Assembly (NCBI RefSeq): GCF_001439845.1
Contig: NZ_JYLO01000009.1
Location: forward strand, 62,001 to 126,000
Direction of reading: 5' to 3'
DNA: 64,000 bases
From: Pseudomonas lactis
Lineage (GTDB): Bacteria; Pseudomonadota; Gammaproteobacteria; Pseudomonadales; Pseudomonadaceae
This document shows positions 9,063 to 19,098 of the stretch, piece by piece. Position 1 is the first letter of the stretch, and each line of letters starts with the position of its first letter. Under the pieces are notes generated by a model that searched no databases, was not told the origin of the DNA, and saw nothing but the letters and a program-made list of their open reading frames with translations. The position numbers and the translations under genes are program-made.

Positions 9063-10460
9063 ATGAAGTTCCGTCCTGCATTCAATCCGTTCTCCCGCCG
9101 GGTACGTCGCACGGAGATCGTCCTGGCACTGGCCGGCGCGCTCGCGCTGGGCAGCGGCGTGGCCTGGGGTCAACTGGGATACCAGACCAGCGGCAGCGTC
9201 ATCGGCGATGACGTCATGTACTCGATCGGTGGCGGCAACGCCGTGTCGATGGGACGTGCAGCCGGCATGCGCTCCATCGGTGTCGGCGTGGGTTGGAACA
9301 GCAACTTGATCTGCGGCGACATGAGCATCCAGACCACGTTGAAGAACCAACTTAACGGCATTACCAACGGCTTCCAGCAAATCATGTCGTCGGTGATCCA
9401 GAGTGCCACCAGTGCGGTGGCATCGTTGCCCGCACTGATCATCCAGCGGGCCGATCCCGGTCTGTACAACCTGCTCACCAATGGCGTGCTGCAGGCGCGG
9501 CTGGATTTCGACCGCAGCAAGCTGACGTGCCGTGCCATGGCCGAGAAGATGGCCGAAACGGCGGGCGGCCAACTCGGCTGGAGCCAGATGGCCGAAGGGC
9601 TGGCGCTGCGCGATGCCGTGTCGAGCACGGATGCGGTCTCGGCCATCGAGCAGGCCGAGACGCGCCGCGGCAATGACGGCGTGCCGTGGGTCGGGGGCAG
9701 CAACGCGGGCGGCTCCGGCCAGCCCGCGATCAAGGTCGTCGGCGATGTCACCCGCGCTGGCTACAACCTGGTCAACGGCCGCGGCGTGACCGACACCTCG
9801 TCCATTGCGCCGGCCAGTTGCAGCAGTCTCTCGTGCCAGACCTGGACCTCGCCGCAGGCTGCCGTCGAGTGGGCCACGCGCGTGCTCGGCGAGAAGGAGC
9901 AGCGCACGTGCGATGCCTGCACCAAGACCGAGACGACGCCGGGCGTCGGGCTCACGCCGCTGATCCAGGAGGAGTACGACGCCAAGCTGCAGGCGCTCCA
10001 GGACCTGGTAACCAAGGCCAAGAACACGACGCCGGAGAACCTGCGCGAAGCTGGCAGTGCGTCGCTGCCGATCACGCGCGGCGTGATCGAGGCGCTGCGC
10101 GACGAGCCCGACCAGCACCTGCTGTCGCAGCGCCTCGCGTCCGAGGTCGCGCTGGCATCCGTGCTGGAGAAAGCGCTGCTGCTGCAGCGCACGCTGCTCA
10201 CGGGCAAGAAGGAGCCCAACGTCGCGGCGAACGAACTTGCCGTGGAGGCGGTGAACCACGAGAGCGACACGCTCGACCGTGAGATTCGCAACCTCAAGAC
10301 CGAACTGGAGCTGCGGCGCGAACTGGCGAACAACTCGCCCATGGCGATCATCCAGCGCCACGGCGCGCGCGCGGCCGGTTCGCGCGGCATCTACGAGGGC
10401 GATCCTGTGCCGGACCGTCTCGACCAGCTCCAGAAGGGCAATCCGGGGAGTCGGCCATGA
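9063..10460 (+). CDS. ICE conjugation protein, TIGR03755 (PFL_4711) family, TraH-like
   Basis: The 465-residue exported protein begins with a signal peptide (cleavage near residue 38), has Gly- and Ser-rich N-terminal segments, a middle CxxC-like cluster (RTCDACTKT) and a charged, helical C terminus. Position after the TraU-like gene and before TraG matches TraH/TraN-type mating-pair assembly proteins of this ICE family. It follows the previous stop by 9 bases and overlaps the next ATG by 4. Confidence 0.78.
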   Translation: MKFRPAFNPFSRRVRRTEIVLALAGALALGSGVAWGQLGYQTSGSVIGDDVMYSIGGGNAVSMGRAAGMRSIGVGVGWNSNLICGDMSIQTTLKNQLNGITNGFQQIMSSVIQSATSAVASLPALIIQRADPGLYNLLTNGVLQARLDFDRSKLTCRAMAEKMAETAGGQLGWSQMAEGLALRDAVSSTDAVSAIEQAETRRGNDGVPWVGGSNAGGSGQPAIKVVGDVTRAGYNLVNGRGVTDTSSIAPASCSSLSCQTWTSPQAAVEWATRVLGEKEQRTCDACTKTETTPGVGLTPLIQEEYDAKLQALQDLVTKAKNTTPENLREAGSASLPITRGVIEALRDEPDQHLLSQRLASEVALASVLEKALLLQRTLLTGKKEPNVAANELAVEAVNHESDTLDREIRNLKTELELRRELANNSPMAIIQRHGARAAGSRGIYEGDPVPDRLDQLQKGNPGSRP

Positions 10461-10828
10461 GCCCGGCGCGCATGGCCTGGCGGCCGCTGCGCTGGTTGTT
10501 CAGCCGGCGCGCGGCGAAGACGCTGCTGTGGCTGGTGCTTATCGTTGCCGCCGCAGTGGGGGCGAACGTCGCGGGCATCAACCTGGTCGGCAGCGTTGCA
10601 GGCTGGGAACGGTGGCTGGCGGCCTCCGCAGGGTATTTCTTCATCTGGCGGCTGTGCGTGTACGCGGCAACGGCCTATGGATGGTTCTGGATGCGCCGCC
10701 GGGTGCTGGCCCGCGAAGACCAAAGCGGGACAGATGGGCAGGCGCGGCGCCGGCTGATCCGTACCGAGGTCGCCGGCGTCGTCGCCATCGTCGCGCTGGA
10801 AGCCAGCCTGTTGATGCAGGCCGCTTGA
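10457..10828 (+). CDS. Small inner-membrane protein of the ICE transfer operon
   Basis: The 123-residue product has about three membrane segments (roughly 22-40, 53-75 and 103-120) separated by an Arg-rich loop. No catalytic motif is visible. It always seems to sit between the TIGR03755 gene and traG in this ICE type, and overlaps the former by four bases, so a role in the mating channel is likely but not shown. I do not recognise a named family. Confidence 0.65.
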   Translation: MSPARMAWRPLRWLFSRRAAKTLLWLVLIVAAAVGANVAGINLVGSVAGWERWLAASAGYFFIWRLCVYAATAYGWFWMRRRVLAREDQSGTDGQARRRLIRTEVAGVVAIVALEASLLMQAA

Positions 10829-10843
10829 GGGGAGATCGGGGCC

Positions 10844-12364
10844 ATGACGCTCTTCACGACCGACTATCTGGAGTACTACCTCACCCTCGTGTCCTGGATC
10901 GTCAACAACGGTATCTGGGCCGTGCTGGTGTCCAGCGGGGTGTTCGCGCTGCCTTTCGTCGCCATCGTCGTGCAGGAGTGGCTGAAGGCCCGCGCGGAAG
11001 GCGCTGACGAGGGCAACAAAGGCGTTCTGAGTGCCGCCCGTATCGAGAACCGGGTGTTCGTCGCGATCGTGGTGGTGATGTTCGCGGGCATTCCGTTCAT
11101 CGACGTGGACCTCAGCACCATCCAGTACGACAGCTCGCGCTCGGCGCAGTGCCAGGTCAGCGTGCCGCAGCCCACGGAAACCGGCTGGTCGCAGTCCTTC
11201 AGCACCATCAACAACCAGTCGGCGAAGGTGCCGGTCTGGTGGGCTTTCATGCACGCGCTCTCGCGCGCCGTCACGAGCGCCTCGGTAGCGGCGATCCCGT
11301 GCGGTACGGACCTGCGGCAGATGAGGATGGAGATCGACGCGACCCGCATTGACGACCCGGTACTGGCTCAGGAGGTCGCGGACTTCTCGCGGGATTGCTA
11401 TGGGCCTGCGCGGGCCAAATTGTTCATGCAGCGCCCGGATCTCGATGAGCAGCAGATGCACGACGTAACCTGGATCGGCTCGCGCTTTTTCACGGACACG
11501 GGTGGCTACTACGACAGCTACCGCTCCAGCACGGCGCGCGAGGCATGGCCCTATGACGACACCCGCGATGCAGGCCTCGCGCAGGTTGCCAATGGTGGCG
11601 GCTACCCGACCTGCAGGCAGTGGTGGTCAGACGGCAGCAACGGCCTGCGCGCGCGGCTGCTGGGGCAAGTGGACCCGACCCTGCTGAATCGCCTGGCGGG
11701 CTGGGCCGGGTTCCTCAGCCGGGCCGAGGTGGACGATTCGGTGATCCGCGCCATCGCGTCACCGCGGCAGCAGAAACTGAACCAGGGCAGCGTCTATACG
11801 GACTACGGCGGCCAGATCGACAAGACCCTGCCGAACATCGTGACGCGCGCCACGGGCGACGTGGGGATGGCAGTCGGCGCGATTGCCGCGTTTCCTGCCA
11901 TGGATGTCGTGCGCCAATCCCTGCCCATGATCCTCGCCTTACTGAAGATGGCGCTGGTCATCTGCATCCCGCTCGTGCTGGTTGTGGGCACCTACGACCT
12001 GAAGACGGTCGTCACCGTCAGCGTCGTGCAGTTCGCGCTGTTCTTCACGGACTTCTGGTTCCAGCTCGCACGCTGGATCGATTCAACGATTCTGGACGCG
12101 CTTTATGGCTGGGGCTTTGGCTGGAACCGGCCGCACACCAACTTTGACCCGCTGGTAGGGTTGAACAACGCCTTCGGCGACATGCTCCTGATGTTCGTCA
12201 TGGGCACGATGTTCCTGGTTCTGCCGGGATTCTGGCTGGCGAGCCTTACCTGGGTTGGGATTCGGGCCGGGCACGTCATCCAGGGACTTTCCGATGGCAG
12301 CAAGAGCGCCGGCCAAGCTGGCGGCAAGGGTGCCGGGGCGCTCACCGGAGGAAAACTGAAATAG
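10844..12364 (+). CDS. traG: TraG N-terminal-type mating-pair stabilisation protein
   Basis: The 506-residue protein carries three or four N-terminal membrane segments (first at about 10-45 and 62-85) and another cluster around 345-480, with a periplasmic stretch between, which is the TraG-N architecture of F-like and ICE systems. It is not the coupling ATPase: no Walker motif is present. In F-like systems this protein works in pilus assembly and mating-pair stabilisation. It closes the second transfer operon; a convergent gene starts 11 bases later. Confidence 0.82.
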   Translation: MTLFTTDYLEYYLTLVSWIVNNGIWAVLVSSGVFALPFVAIVVQEWLKARAEGADEGNKGVLSAARIENRVFVAIVVVMFAGIPFIDVDLSTIQYDSSRSAQCQVSVPQPTETGWSQSFSTINNQSAKVPVWWAFMHALSRAVTSASVAAIPCGTDLRQMRMEIDATRIDDPVLAQEVADFSRDCYGPARAKLFMQRPDLDEQQMHDVTWIGSRFFTDTGGYYDSYRSSTAREAWPYDDTRDAGLAQVANGGGYPTCRQWWSDGSNGLRARLLGQVDPTLLNRLAGWAGFLSRAEVDDSVIRAIASPRQQKLNQGSVYTDYGGQIDKTLPNIVTRATGDVGMAVGAIAAFPAMDVVRQSLPMILALLKMALVICIPLVLVVGTYDLKTVVTVSVVQFALFFTDFWFQLARWIDSTILDALYGWGFGWNRPHTNFDPLVGLNNAFGDMLLMFVMGTMFLVLPGFWLASLTWVGIRAGHVIQGLSDGSKSAGQAGGKGAGALTGGKLK

Positions 12365-12375
12365 CGCGAGGCCGG

Positions 12376-12741
12376 TCAGTCGTCGGTGTACAACTCGTGC
12401 GACGTGTCGTTGTACAGGTTGGGATCGTAGCCCGGCGTCTTGCGCAGCTCGGTGAGGTCGGTGAAAGGCCACTCGTCCTCATCCGAAGTATTTGCAGCAG
12501 CAGCCCATCCCGCCGCCGCAACGCCCAGCATCACGAGTGCAAACCAAAACGCAACGTAGAGCAGCACCCCCAGTACAGCCAGCTTGGCTACCCACACGAG
12601 CGCGGTAGCGCCAGCTCGCGGCATGCCCTTGGACACCAACCAGTTCGACGCCCGCCGTTCGCGTCGCGCATAGGCACGCCATCCGCGGCCAAAGGCGCGG
12701 CCGAGGCGTTCTGCGGTGCTGGTGCGGGTCGTCGTGTTCAT
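12376..12741 (-). CDS. DUF3742 family membrane protein
   Basis: The 121-residue product has a basic N terminus, two close membrane segments (about 50-80) and an acidic C-terminal tail. DUF3742 proteins lie next to traG in many Pseudomonas and Burkholderiales ICEs; function unknown. ATG 12741 was chosen because GGAGA precedes it on the minus strand; the longer reading adds 15 residues without a ribosome binding site. It converges with traG. Confidence 0.75.
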   Translation of the reverse strand: MNTTTRTSTAERLGRAFGRGWRAYARRERRASNWLVSKGMPRAGATALVWVAKLAVLGVLLYVAFWFALVMLGVAAAGWAAAANTSDEDEWPFTDLTELRKTPGYDPNLYNDTSHELYTDD

Positions 12742-12825
12742 GGTCGTCTCCTGCTGTTGAGGAATGCCTATTCCAGTTTGCTCCACTTCATTCGGTTTGC
12801 GGCTTCAATGTGTTTTCTTGCTGCT

Positions 12826-13458
12826 TCAGGACGCTTCGTCATCCGGCCCCACCGGGCCGGGGTCGGGTTCAACGCCGATGCGGTAGGTAACAACGAAACG
12901 CGGCCAGTCCACATGGTCCACCAGGTCGATGTCCTCGATGACGCCAACCTTCGCTCCCGCACGCTCGAACAGGGCGATGCTCTTGGCGGGATAGTTGTTG
13001 CGCGACGGATAGAGCACCCCGTCGAACAGCGCCTGGCCATCATCTCCGAGCATCGCATGCACCTGGGCGGACACCCGCTGTGTGTGCGTGTAGTCGCGGC
13101 TGGCCAACTGCTCCAGGTTCAGGCCGAAGTAGCCCGCTATGACGCCCTGCGCCGTGAGATCGGCCAGAAACACGTCGTCCATCACGCCTACTGCGCGCAC
13201 CATCCGGGCTTGGACTTCTTTCAGCGCGATCGAGCGTTGCGTGTCCGCAAGCCACTGGTGCTTGTGAAACACCGACTCCATCAGCGCCGTGGGCAGGTCG
13301 CGCCCCAGGTAGAGCACGCCGTAGGCCCCCGCTGGGTCATCGTAGCGATTCGTGCTGCTGCGGCCATAGTACAGCGGGCTGCCCCGATAGACGACGCGGC
13401 TCACATGCTGGAGCAGTTCACCGGCATCGATCAGGAACGAAGGCAGCTCGTGGCTCAT
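12826..13458 (-). CDS. RES-domain toxin
   Basis: The 210-residue product is a RES-domain protein: the signature Arg (YRGSPLYYGRSSTNRYD), Glu (ALMESVFH) and a late Ser region are present in the expected order. RES toxins of Xre-RES systems degrade or phosphorylate NAD+ and stop growth. It lies 12 bases downstream of the antitoxin gene on the same strand, the usual antitoxin-first order. On an ICE such a pair probably stabilises the element. Family is clear; which NAD+ chemistry is used cannot be told. Confidence 0.85.
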   Translation of the reverse strand: MSHELPSFLIDAGELLQHVSRVVYRGSPLYYGRSSTNRYDDPAGAYGVLYLGRDLPTALMESVFHKHQWLADTQRSIALKEVQARMVRAVGVMDDVFLADLTAQGVIAGYFGLNLEQLASRDYTHTQRVSAQVHAMLGDDGQALFDGVLYPSRNNYPAKSIALFERAGAKVGVIEDIDLVDHVDWPRFVVTYRIGVEPDPGPVGPDDEAS

Positions 13459-13470
13459 GGCGGTCTCGCT

Positions 13471-14097
13471 TCAATGCACCTGGACGCCCAGCACGTTGAA
13501 CACGGCCTCGGCCACGTCATCGATCGTGCCATGCGTCACCGCATCCACGGGCGAGCGACCACCCAGGCCTTCGAGGGGTTCGGACAGCGCGCGGTAGATC
13601 GTCCAGTGGTCGATGCCCTCGACCTCCTGGAGCACGGTTTGGGTCAACTGCTGCTTCACCGGGTCGAGCTGCCAGTCGGGCAGCTTCTGGCCGCGCGGCC
13701 CCACGTTCAGCGCCAGCAGCCGACGGGCGAGGATGTCCTTGTAGATTTGCTGGCGCGACTTGTCCGCCAGCTTGGCGAACTCGGCAGGCGGCAGGTTGTC
13801 CGGCTGGTTGAAGGCTTCCAGCAGCAAGGCGCGGCCTCGCTGGACATCGGTTTCAGCCGGTGTCCAGCGCGTGTCGGAGCGCAACGCGGCCGCCTTGCGC
13901 TGCAAGGCCTGCGCCACCGTTTCACCTTCCAGGTTGGCGGGCAGCGTCACCGCCTCCACGCGCTCGTGGATGAACGCCTGCAACTCAGCCGCGAACGCCG
14001 GTGCATCCCGGATTTCGACGGTATCGGCGAAGCGTCGCACATCCTCCACCGTGACTCGCGGCAGCCGGTCGGCAATGAATTCGATCGCAGTGGGCAT
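13471..14097 (-). CDS. Xre/MbcA/ParS-type antitoxin of the RES pair
   Basis: The 208-residue antitoxin has an N-terminal dimerisation or DNA-binding part (1-90) and a C-terminal toxin-binding domain (about 91-205) with the conserved run LPPAEFAKLADKSRQQIY, RGQKLPDWQL and DAVT. It precedes and probably neutralises the RES toxin and represses its own promoter at 14131-14159. The C-terminal domain is clearly related to residues about 497-610 of the ICE integrase (57353-59296). Length is larger than minimal antitoxins of this class (about 150). Confidence 0.8.
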   Translation of the reverse strand: MPTAIEFIADRLPRVTVEDVRRFADTVEIRDAPAFAAELQAFIHERVEAVTLPANLEGETVAQALQRKAAALRSDTRWTPAETDVQRGRALLLEAFNQPDNLPPAEFAKLADKSRQQIYKDILARRLLALNVGPRGQKLPDWQLDPVKQQLTQTVLQEVEGIDHWTIYRALSEPLEGLGGRSPVDAVTHGTIDDVAEAVFNVLGVQVH

Positions 14098-14130
14098 GGT
14101 CAGCTCCCAGGTAGGTTTGAGACAGGATTC

Positions 14131-14159
14131 ACTCTAGTCTCCTTTGTCGCATTTGTCAA
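14131..14159 (-). promoter_or_regulatory. Sigma70-like promoter of the antitoxin-toxin operon with TTTGTC repeats
   Basis: On the minus strand TTGACA (14154-14159) and TAGAGT (14131-14136) are 17 bases apart, 34 bases before the antitoxin ATG. Two TTTGTC direct repeats (14143-14148 and 14152-14157, + strand) overlap the spacer and -35 at 9-base spacing and could be the antitoxin operator. Confidence 0.7.
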
Positions 14160-14413
14160 CTTAGTCGCCCGGGTGGGAGCCTACCTGGCGGTGTAGCGCC
14201 CCGGCAGCATAGGCCGGGGCCCAGCGCCAGGTCGCCGTCTAATCCATTCGTGCGGGTTCCGCATTGACGCTGGAGCCGCAGCCCAGGCCCCGCTATACCG
14301 AAACGGTTAAAGGCCAAAGGGTCGAAACGGCAAGGGAATGGGGTGCAAGGGGAAAGGCCCTACCTTGAAAAGGCCAAAAGGCCTCCCGCCCGGCCCGCCA
14401 TCAGGACACCGAC
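14160..14413. other. Intergenic region before traI
   Basis: No gene is seen. The part just before traI is rich in repeated AAAGGCC and GGGAA motifs (about 14310-14390), which might be protein binding sites, but no convincing promoter pair with normal spacing or terminator could be assigned. An origin of transfer is often near the relaxase gene; I cannot identify one. Confidence 0.3.
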
Positions 14414-16285
14414 ATGCTCTCCCTGTTCCAGCGAAAACGGCCCCCGGTCGCTGCCGCGCCGTCGCCAGCACCCGCCACCGACCTCCCGAAAGGGTTGATG
14501 CGGCCGGAGTCGGCCGCATCGTTGCTCGCCACCCCGCGCCGGCAGAAGCTGCTGGAACACATCTGGCAGCGCACCTCGCTTTCGCGCAAGCAGTTCGCCT
14601 CCCTGTACCGCGCGCCGCTGGAGCGCTACGCCGAGCTGGTCCAGGCCTTCCCGGCTTCCGAAGCGCATCACCATGCCTACCCGGGCGGCATGCTCGACCA
14701 TGGCCTCGAAATCGTCGCCTACAGCCTAAAGCTGCGGCAGTCCCATCTGCTGCCCATCGGGGCCAGCCCCGAAGACCAGGCGGCGCAGGCCGAAGCCTGG
14801 ACTGCGGCCGTCGCCTATGCCGCACTGCTCCATGACATCGGCAAGGTGGCCGTCGATCTGCACGTCGAGCTGGCCGACGGCAGCACCTGGCACCCATGGC
14901 ACGGCCCGCTGCGCCAACCGTACCGCTTCCGCTACCGCGACGACCGCGAGTACCGGCTTCATAGCGCCGCGACAGGCTTGCTGTACCAGCAATTGCTCAA
15001 TCGCGATCTGCTGGACTGGCTCAGTGGCTATCCATCCTTGTGGGCGCCGCTGCTCTACGTCTTGGCTGGGCAGTACGAGCACGCCGGGGTTCTGGGCGAG
15101 CTTGTCGTGCAGGCCGACCGCGCCTCCGTCGCCCAGGAGCTGGGCGGCGATCCCGCGCGCGCCATGGCCGCGCCCAAGCACTCGCTCCAACGCAAGCTGG
15201 TCAACGGGCTGCGCTACCTGCTCAAGGAAGAGCTGAAACTGAACCAGCCGGAGGCCTCCGATGGCTGGCTCACCGAGGACGCGCTGTGGCTGGTGAGCAA
15301 GACAGTCTCGGACAAGCTGCGCGCGCACCTGCTGTCCCAGGGGGTCGATGGCATCCCCGCGAACAACACGGCCGTGTTCAACGTGCTACAGGATCATGCC
15401 ATGTTGCAGCCCACCGCCTCCGGCAAGGCCATCTGGCGCGCAACTATTACCAGTGAGAGTGGCTGGTCCCATGCCTTCACGCTCCTGCGCCTGGCCCCGG
15501 CGCTGATCTGGGAGCCCTCGGAGCGACCCAGCCCATTTGCGGGAACCGTGACCGTGGACAACGCCGGCGAGGCCGAGGACGGGCCGCGCCCGTCCGCACC
15601 CGACGCTGCATTGCTACCTGGAGCAGCGGTGGCAACGGAGAAGGAGCCCGCAGCAAGCAGCCGTCCAGATCAGTCGGGCGGAAGTCACGCCATACCTCCC
15701 AGCACGCAGCGCAATCCGGCCGACCCACTGGAAAGCATGCTGGCGATGTTCGAGACAACGCCTGAGCCGGAGCAGTCCGTCGAAGCCCCGCCAGAGGGTG
15801 CCGACGATGCAGCGGTGCCGCTCGACCCTCCCGCATCGGCCCCAGGTCCTTCGGCGCCGACCGCCGCGCCTGCGCCGCACGATTTCGCCTCATTTACCGG
15901 GCGGCCATCGGGCGAGCATTTCATGGCCTGGCTGAAACAGGCCGTCCAGACCCGCAAGCTCATCATCAATGACGCCAAGGCCCTGGTACATACCGTGTCC
16001 GACACGGTTTACCTGATCAGCCCTGGTGTTTTCCAGCGCTACGCACAAGAGCATCCAACCATTGGGCCGCTTGCGAAGGACGCGGCCCTGCAGGACTGGC
16101 AGTGGGTGCAGAAGCGCTTTGAAAAACTCGGACTCCACAGGAAACAGCCATCGGGTCTGAACATCAGGACGTGCGAGGTCATGGGACCGCGCAAAACGCG
16201 CCAGGTGCATGGCTATTTGCTCGAAGACCCATCGCACATATTCGATGCCGTTCCACCGAACAATCCTTATCTGTCGCTCAAATAG
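14414..16285 (+). CDS. traI: MobH-family relaxase TraI
   Basis: The 623-residue protein is a TraI_2-type (MobH) relaxase that nicks at oriT and leads the strand to the recipient. It has the HHH motif (85-87, then H96) and a downstream HD pair (H140-D141, LLHDIGK) of the HD-like fold of this class, a low-complexity linker (about 375-480) and a C-terminal TraI_2_C domain (about 500-620). AGGA precedes the ATG. It is divergent from the antitoxin operon and marks the end of the transfer genes; cargo begins after it. Confidence 0.88.
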   Translation: MLSLFQRKRPPVAAAPSPAPATDLPKGLMRPESAASLLATPRRQKLLEHIWQRTSLSRKQFASLYRAPLERYAELVQAFPASEAHHHAYPGGMLDHGLEIVAYSLKLRQSHLLPIGASPEDQAAQAEAWTAAVAYAALLHDIGKVAVDLHVELADGSTWHPWHGPLRQPYRFRYRDDREYRLHSAATGLLYQQLLNRDLLDWLSGYPSLWAPLLYVLAGQYEHAGVLGELVVQADRASVAQELGGDPARAMAAPKHSLQRKLVNGLRYLLKEELKLNQPEASDGWLTEDALWLVSKTVSDKLRAHLLSQGVDGIPANNTAVFNVLQDHAMLQPTASGKAIWRATITSESGWSHAFTLLRLAPALIWEPSERPSPFAGTVTVDNAGEAEDGPRPSAPDAALLPGAAVATEKEPAASSRPDQSGGSHAIPPSTQRNPADPLESMLAMFETTPEPEQSVEAPPEGADDAAVPLDPPASAPGPSAPTAAPAPHDFASFTGRPSGEHFMAWLKQAVQTRKLIINDAKALVHTVSDTVYLISPGVFQRYAQEHPTIGPLAKDAALQDWQWVQKRFEKLGLHRKQPSGLNIRTCEVMGPRKTRQVHGYLLEDPSHIFDAVPPNNPYLSLK

Positions 16286-16335
16286 CCGACTAAGAGGGGA
16301 AGTGCCACACGTTCTGTTTGAACGGGTGGCAGGCT

Positions 16336-17274
<939 letters not shown>

Positions 17275-17382
17275 TCACGGTCTTGAGCTTTGCGTGCAGA
17301 CGCGTCCACAACAGCGCTTACAGGGTCCGACCGGGGTCCGCACCGGCGACTCCGCCCGTGACCACGGTCTTCCTTCAGCGGC

Positions 17383-17640
17383 TCACTGAAGACCGAGCGC
17401 CTTCATCAGCCTCGGCTTCTGGCTCGCGAAGGTGCCATAGAAGACCTCGTCGCCGACGATCGTGATCGGGGCCACGCGCACGCCGGTTCGTGACTTGGCC
17501 TCCGCGGAAATCTTCGGGTCGGTCAGGTCGCGCTCTTCAAACGCGATGCCCTGCTGGGACAACCACTCCTTTAGTGCCCGGCAGTCCGGGCAAGTTGGAG
17601 TGCTATAGATGAGGATGCGCGGGGTGTTGGCTTGGTTCAT
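17383..17640 (-). CDS. Glutaredoxin-family protein
   Basis: The 85-residue thioredoxin-fold protein has a CPDC dithiol site (STPTCPDCRALKEWL) and the cis-proline region (VRVAPITIVGDEVFYG). It is nearer NrdH/Grx-like proteins than classical glutaredoxin. ATG 17640 gives the normal length. It starts just 10 bases after the stop of the DUF305 gene and is probably co-transcribed from the MerR-type promoter at 18385-18415, which points to a thiol function in copper or metal stress. Confidence 0.82.
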   Translation of the reverse strand: MNQANTPRILIYSTPTCPDCRALKEWLSQQGIAFEERDLTDPKISAEAKSRTGVRVAPITIVGDEVFYGTFASQKPRLMKALGLQ

Positions 17641-17650
17641 GGTCGTGCCT

Positions 17651-18352
17651 TCACTTGCCCCGAGCGACAAGCCAACTCTTCATCATGGCGATCTCGCCTT
17701 CCTGCGCGGAGATGACCTCCTGAGCCAACTTGCGGACCTCCGGGTTCTTGCCGTACTGCAGCGCCACCTTGGCCATGTCGATCGCACCCTGGTGGTGCGG
17801 GATCATGCCGCGCATGAAGTCCACATCGGCGTCGCCGCTGAAGTCGATCATCATGTCCGCATGCATGCGGTCGTTGCCGGCACGGTAGGCGGCCGTCGAG
17901 GCATCGCCCGAGCTGCCGGCCGCCGCCTGCTGGCCGTTGTCGCCCAGCCACTTGTTCATCATGGCGATCTCGCCTTCCTGCACGGTGATGACCTCCTGGG
18001 CCAGCTTGTGAACCTCCGGGTCCTTGCCGTACTGCAGCGCCACCTTGGCCATGTCGATCGCGCCCTGGTGGTGCGGGATCATGCCACGCATGAAATCGAC
18101 GTCGGCGTTGCCAGTGAACTGCGCTCCCATCCCGGCGTGCATCTGGTCGTTCACGGCGCGATACGCGGTCGTGGAAGGACTGTCATTGGCCGAGGCGCTG
18201 GAGGGCATCGCGTGCCCTTGGTGACCTCCGCCCGCACTGGCCTGCATCGCTTCACCCGACGGGACGACCACCTTCTTCTGGACGGCCATCAGGCCGGCGG
18301 CGACCACGACGGCGCCCGCAATGAACAAGAGGCTGAACTTGTTGACCTTCAT
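17651..18352 (-). CDS. Tandem DUF305 copper-associated exported protein
   Basis: The 233-residue protein has an N-terminal signal anchor (about 5-24) and two copies of the DUF305 ferritin-like domain (about 64-135 and 156-230). Each has [19 protein letters not shown] and a Met/His-rich EGEIAMM end, likely metal ligands. The two copies are also very similar at the DNA level with a 276-base offset, so this is a recent internal duplication. DUF305 proteins are common in copper-resistance loci. The CueR-type promoter upstream supports a copper role. Confidence 0.85.
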   Translation of the reverse strand: MKVNKFSLLFIAGAVVVAAGLMAVQKKVVVPSGEAMQASAGGGHQGHAMPSSASANDSPSTTAYRAVNDQMHAGMGAQFTGNADVDFMRGMIPHHQGAIDMAKVALQYGKDPEVHKLAQEVITVQEGEIAMMNKWLGDNGQQAAAGSSGDASTAAYRAGNDRMHADMMIDFSGDADVDFMRGMIPHHQGAIDMAKVALQYGKNPEVRKLAQEVISAQEGEIAMMKSWLVARGK

Positions 18353-18384
18353 GAAAAAACTCCTTGAATGAGGTTGATGGGTTC

Positions 18385-18415
18385 ACTGTAGGGCCTCCCA
18401 TTGTTGGAAGGTCAA
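18385..18415 (-). promoter_or_regulatory. MerR/CueR-type promoter of DUF305-glutaredoxin operon
   Basis: On the minus strand TTGACC (18410-18415) and TACAGT (18385-18390) are separated by 19 bp, the overlong spacer used by MerR-family activators. The spacer carries the dyad CCTTCC-N6-GGGAGG typical of CueR boxes. The CueR encoded at 51131 is the likely regulator. Confidence 0.8.
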
Positions 18416-18472
18416 GCCCTTATTTCGCCCGTCACTTGGCGCTGCACGGCGGTGTGCCCATGCCCATTTCAG

Positions 18473-18501
18473 TTGCAAGTAATTCTCAACAAAGGTAGGA
18501 T
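18473..18501 (+). promoter_or_regulatory. Candidate sigma70 promoter for the gene at 18533
   Basis: TTGCAA (18473-18478) and TAGGAT (18496-18501) are 17 bp apart and end 31 bases before the ATG at 18533. It is divergent from the MerR-type promoter, so the 180-base gap carries two back-to-back promoters. Confidence 0.5.
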
Positions 18502-18532
18502 GTTAGGACGTTAATAGCGAGAGTCCAGGATC

Positions 18533-18943
18533 ATGTCCCAGCAACCGAAAGTTCACGACACCAGCGATTTCCCCATCGTCCGCTTCGACGGCGCAAGCAT
18601 CTACAACGGATACAGCAGCGCCTGGTGCGCGGAAATGGATGAACTCGTCGCCTGCGGAAAGCCCTTCGTGCTTATCTACGTCGCGGGAGGGCCAGAAGAG
18701 ACTCTCGACGATCGCGCTCAGCGCGGCGTCTGGCTGAAGACTCACAAGGAGACGCTTGGCGGCACATTGCTCGCGCTCATCCACGTCGAACCGGATTCGG
18801 ATAAGCGAGCCCAGTTGGAGGCCATGCTGCCAAAGCTCGTCCAGGCTTTCGGTACACCGCAGTCCACCCGGGCCACCCACGCCGATGCCGAGGCGCTGGC
18901 CCGGTATGTCCTGGCGGGTGGTCGCGTCGAAGATTCGATATGA
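18533..18943 (+). CDS. Hypothetical cytoplasmic protein
   Basis: The 136-residue product has no signal peptide, membrane segment or motif I recognise. It has a single-domain alpha/beta look: an Ile/Val strand near 14-18, a central strand KPFVLIYVAGG, and LLALIHVEPD followed by a helix. A CAGGA sequence precedes the ATG. Codon use resembles the ICE backbone. It could be a small stress-response (STAS- or SpoIIAA-like) protein but I cannot support that. Confidence 0.55.
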   Translation: MSQQPKVHDTSDFPIVRFDGASIYNGYSSAWCAEMDELVACGKPFVLIYVAGGPEETLDDRAQRGVWLKTHKETLGGTLLALIHVEPDSDKRAQLEAMLPKLVQAFGTPQSTRATHADAEALARYVLAGGRVEDSI

Positions 18944-19098
18944 ACAGCACCGTCCGGTCGCTGTAGCGCACCAAGGGCCTATCCATGAGGACCGGCTACC
19001 GCGTGCTCTCCGGGAAACAACCCGCGTTCCGATCAACGGGGCCGGCGACCGGCTGCTCGATGGAAAGCGGCATTGCCAGCGCGGGAGTCGCGCTCGGA

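Noticed and set aside
8532-10361. 609-residue minus-strand open frame
   Set aside because: It is the antisense shadow of the TraU- and TraH-like genes.
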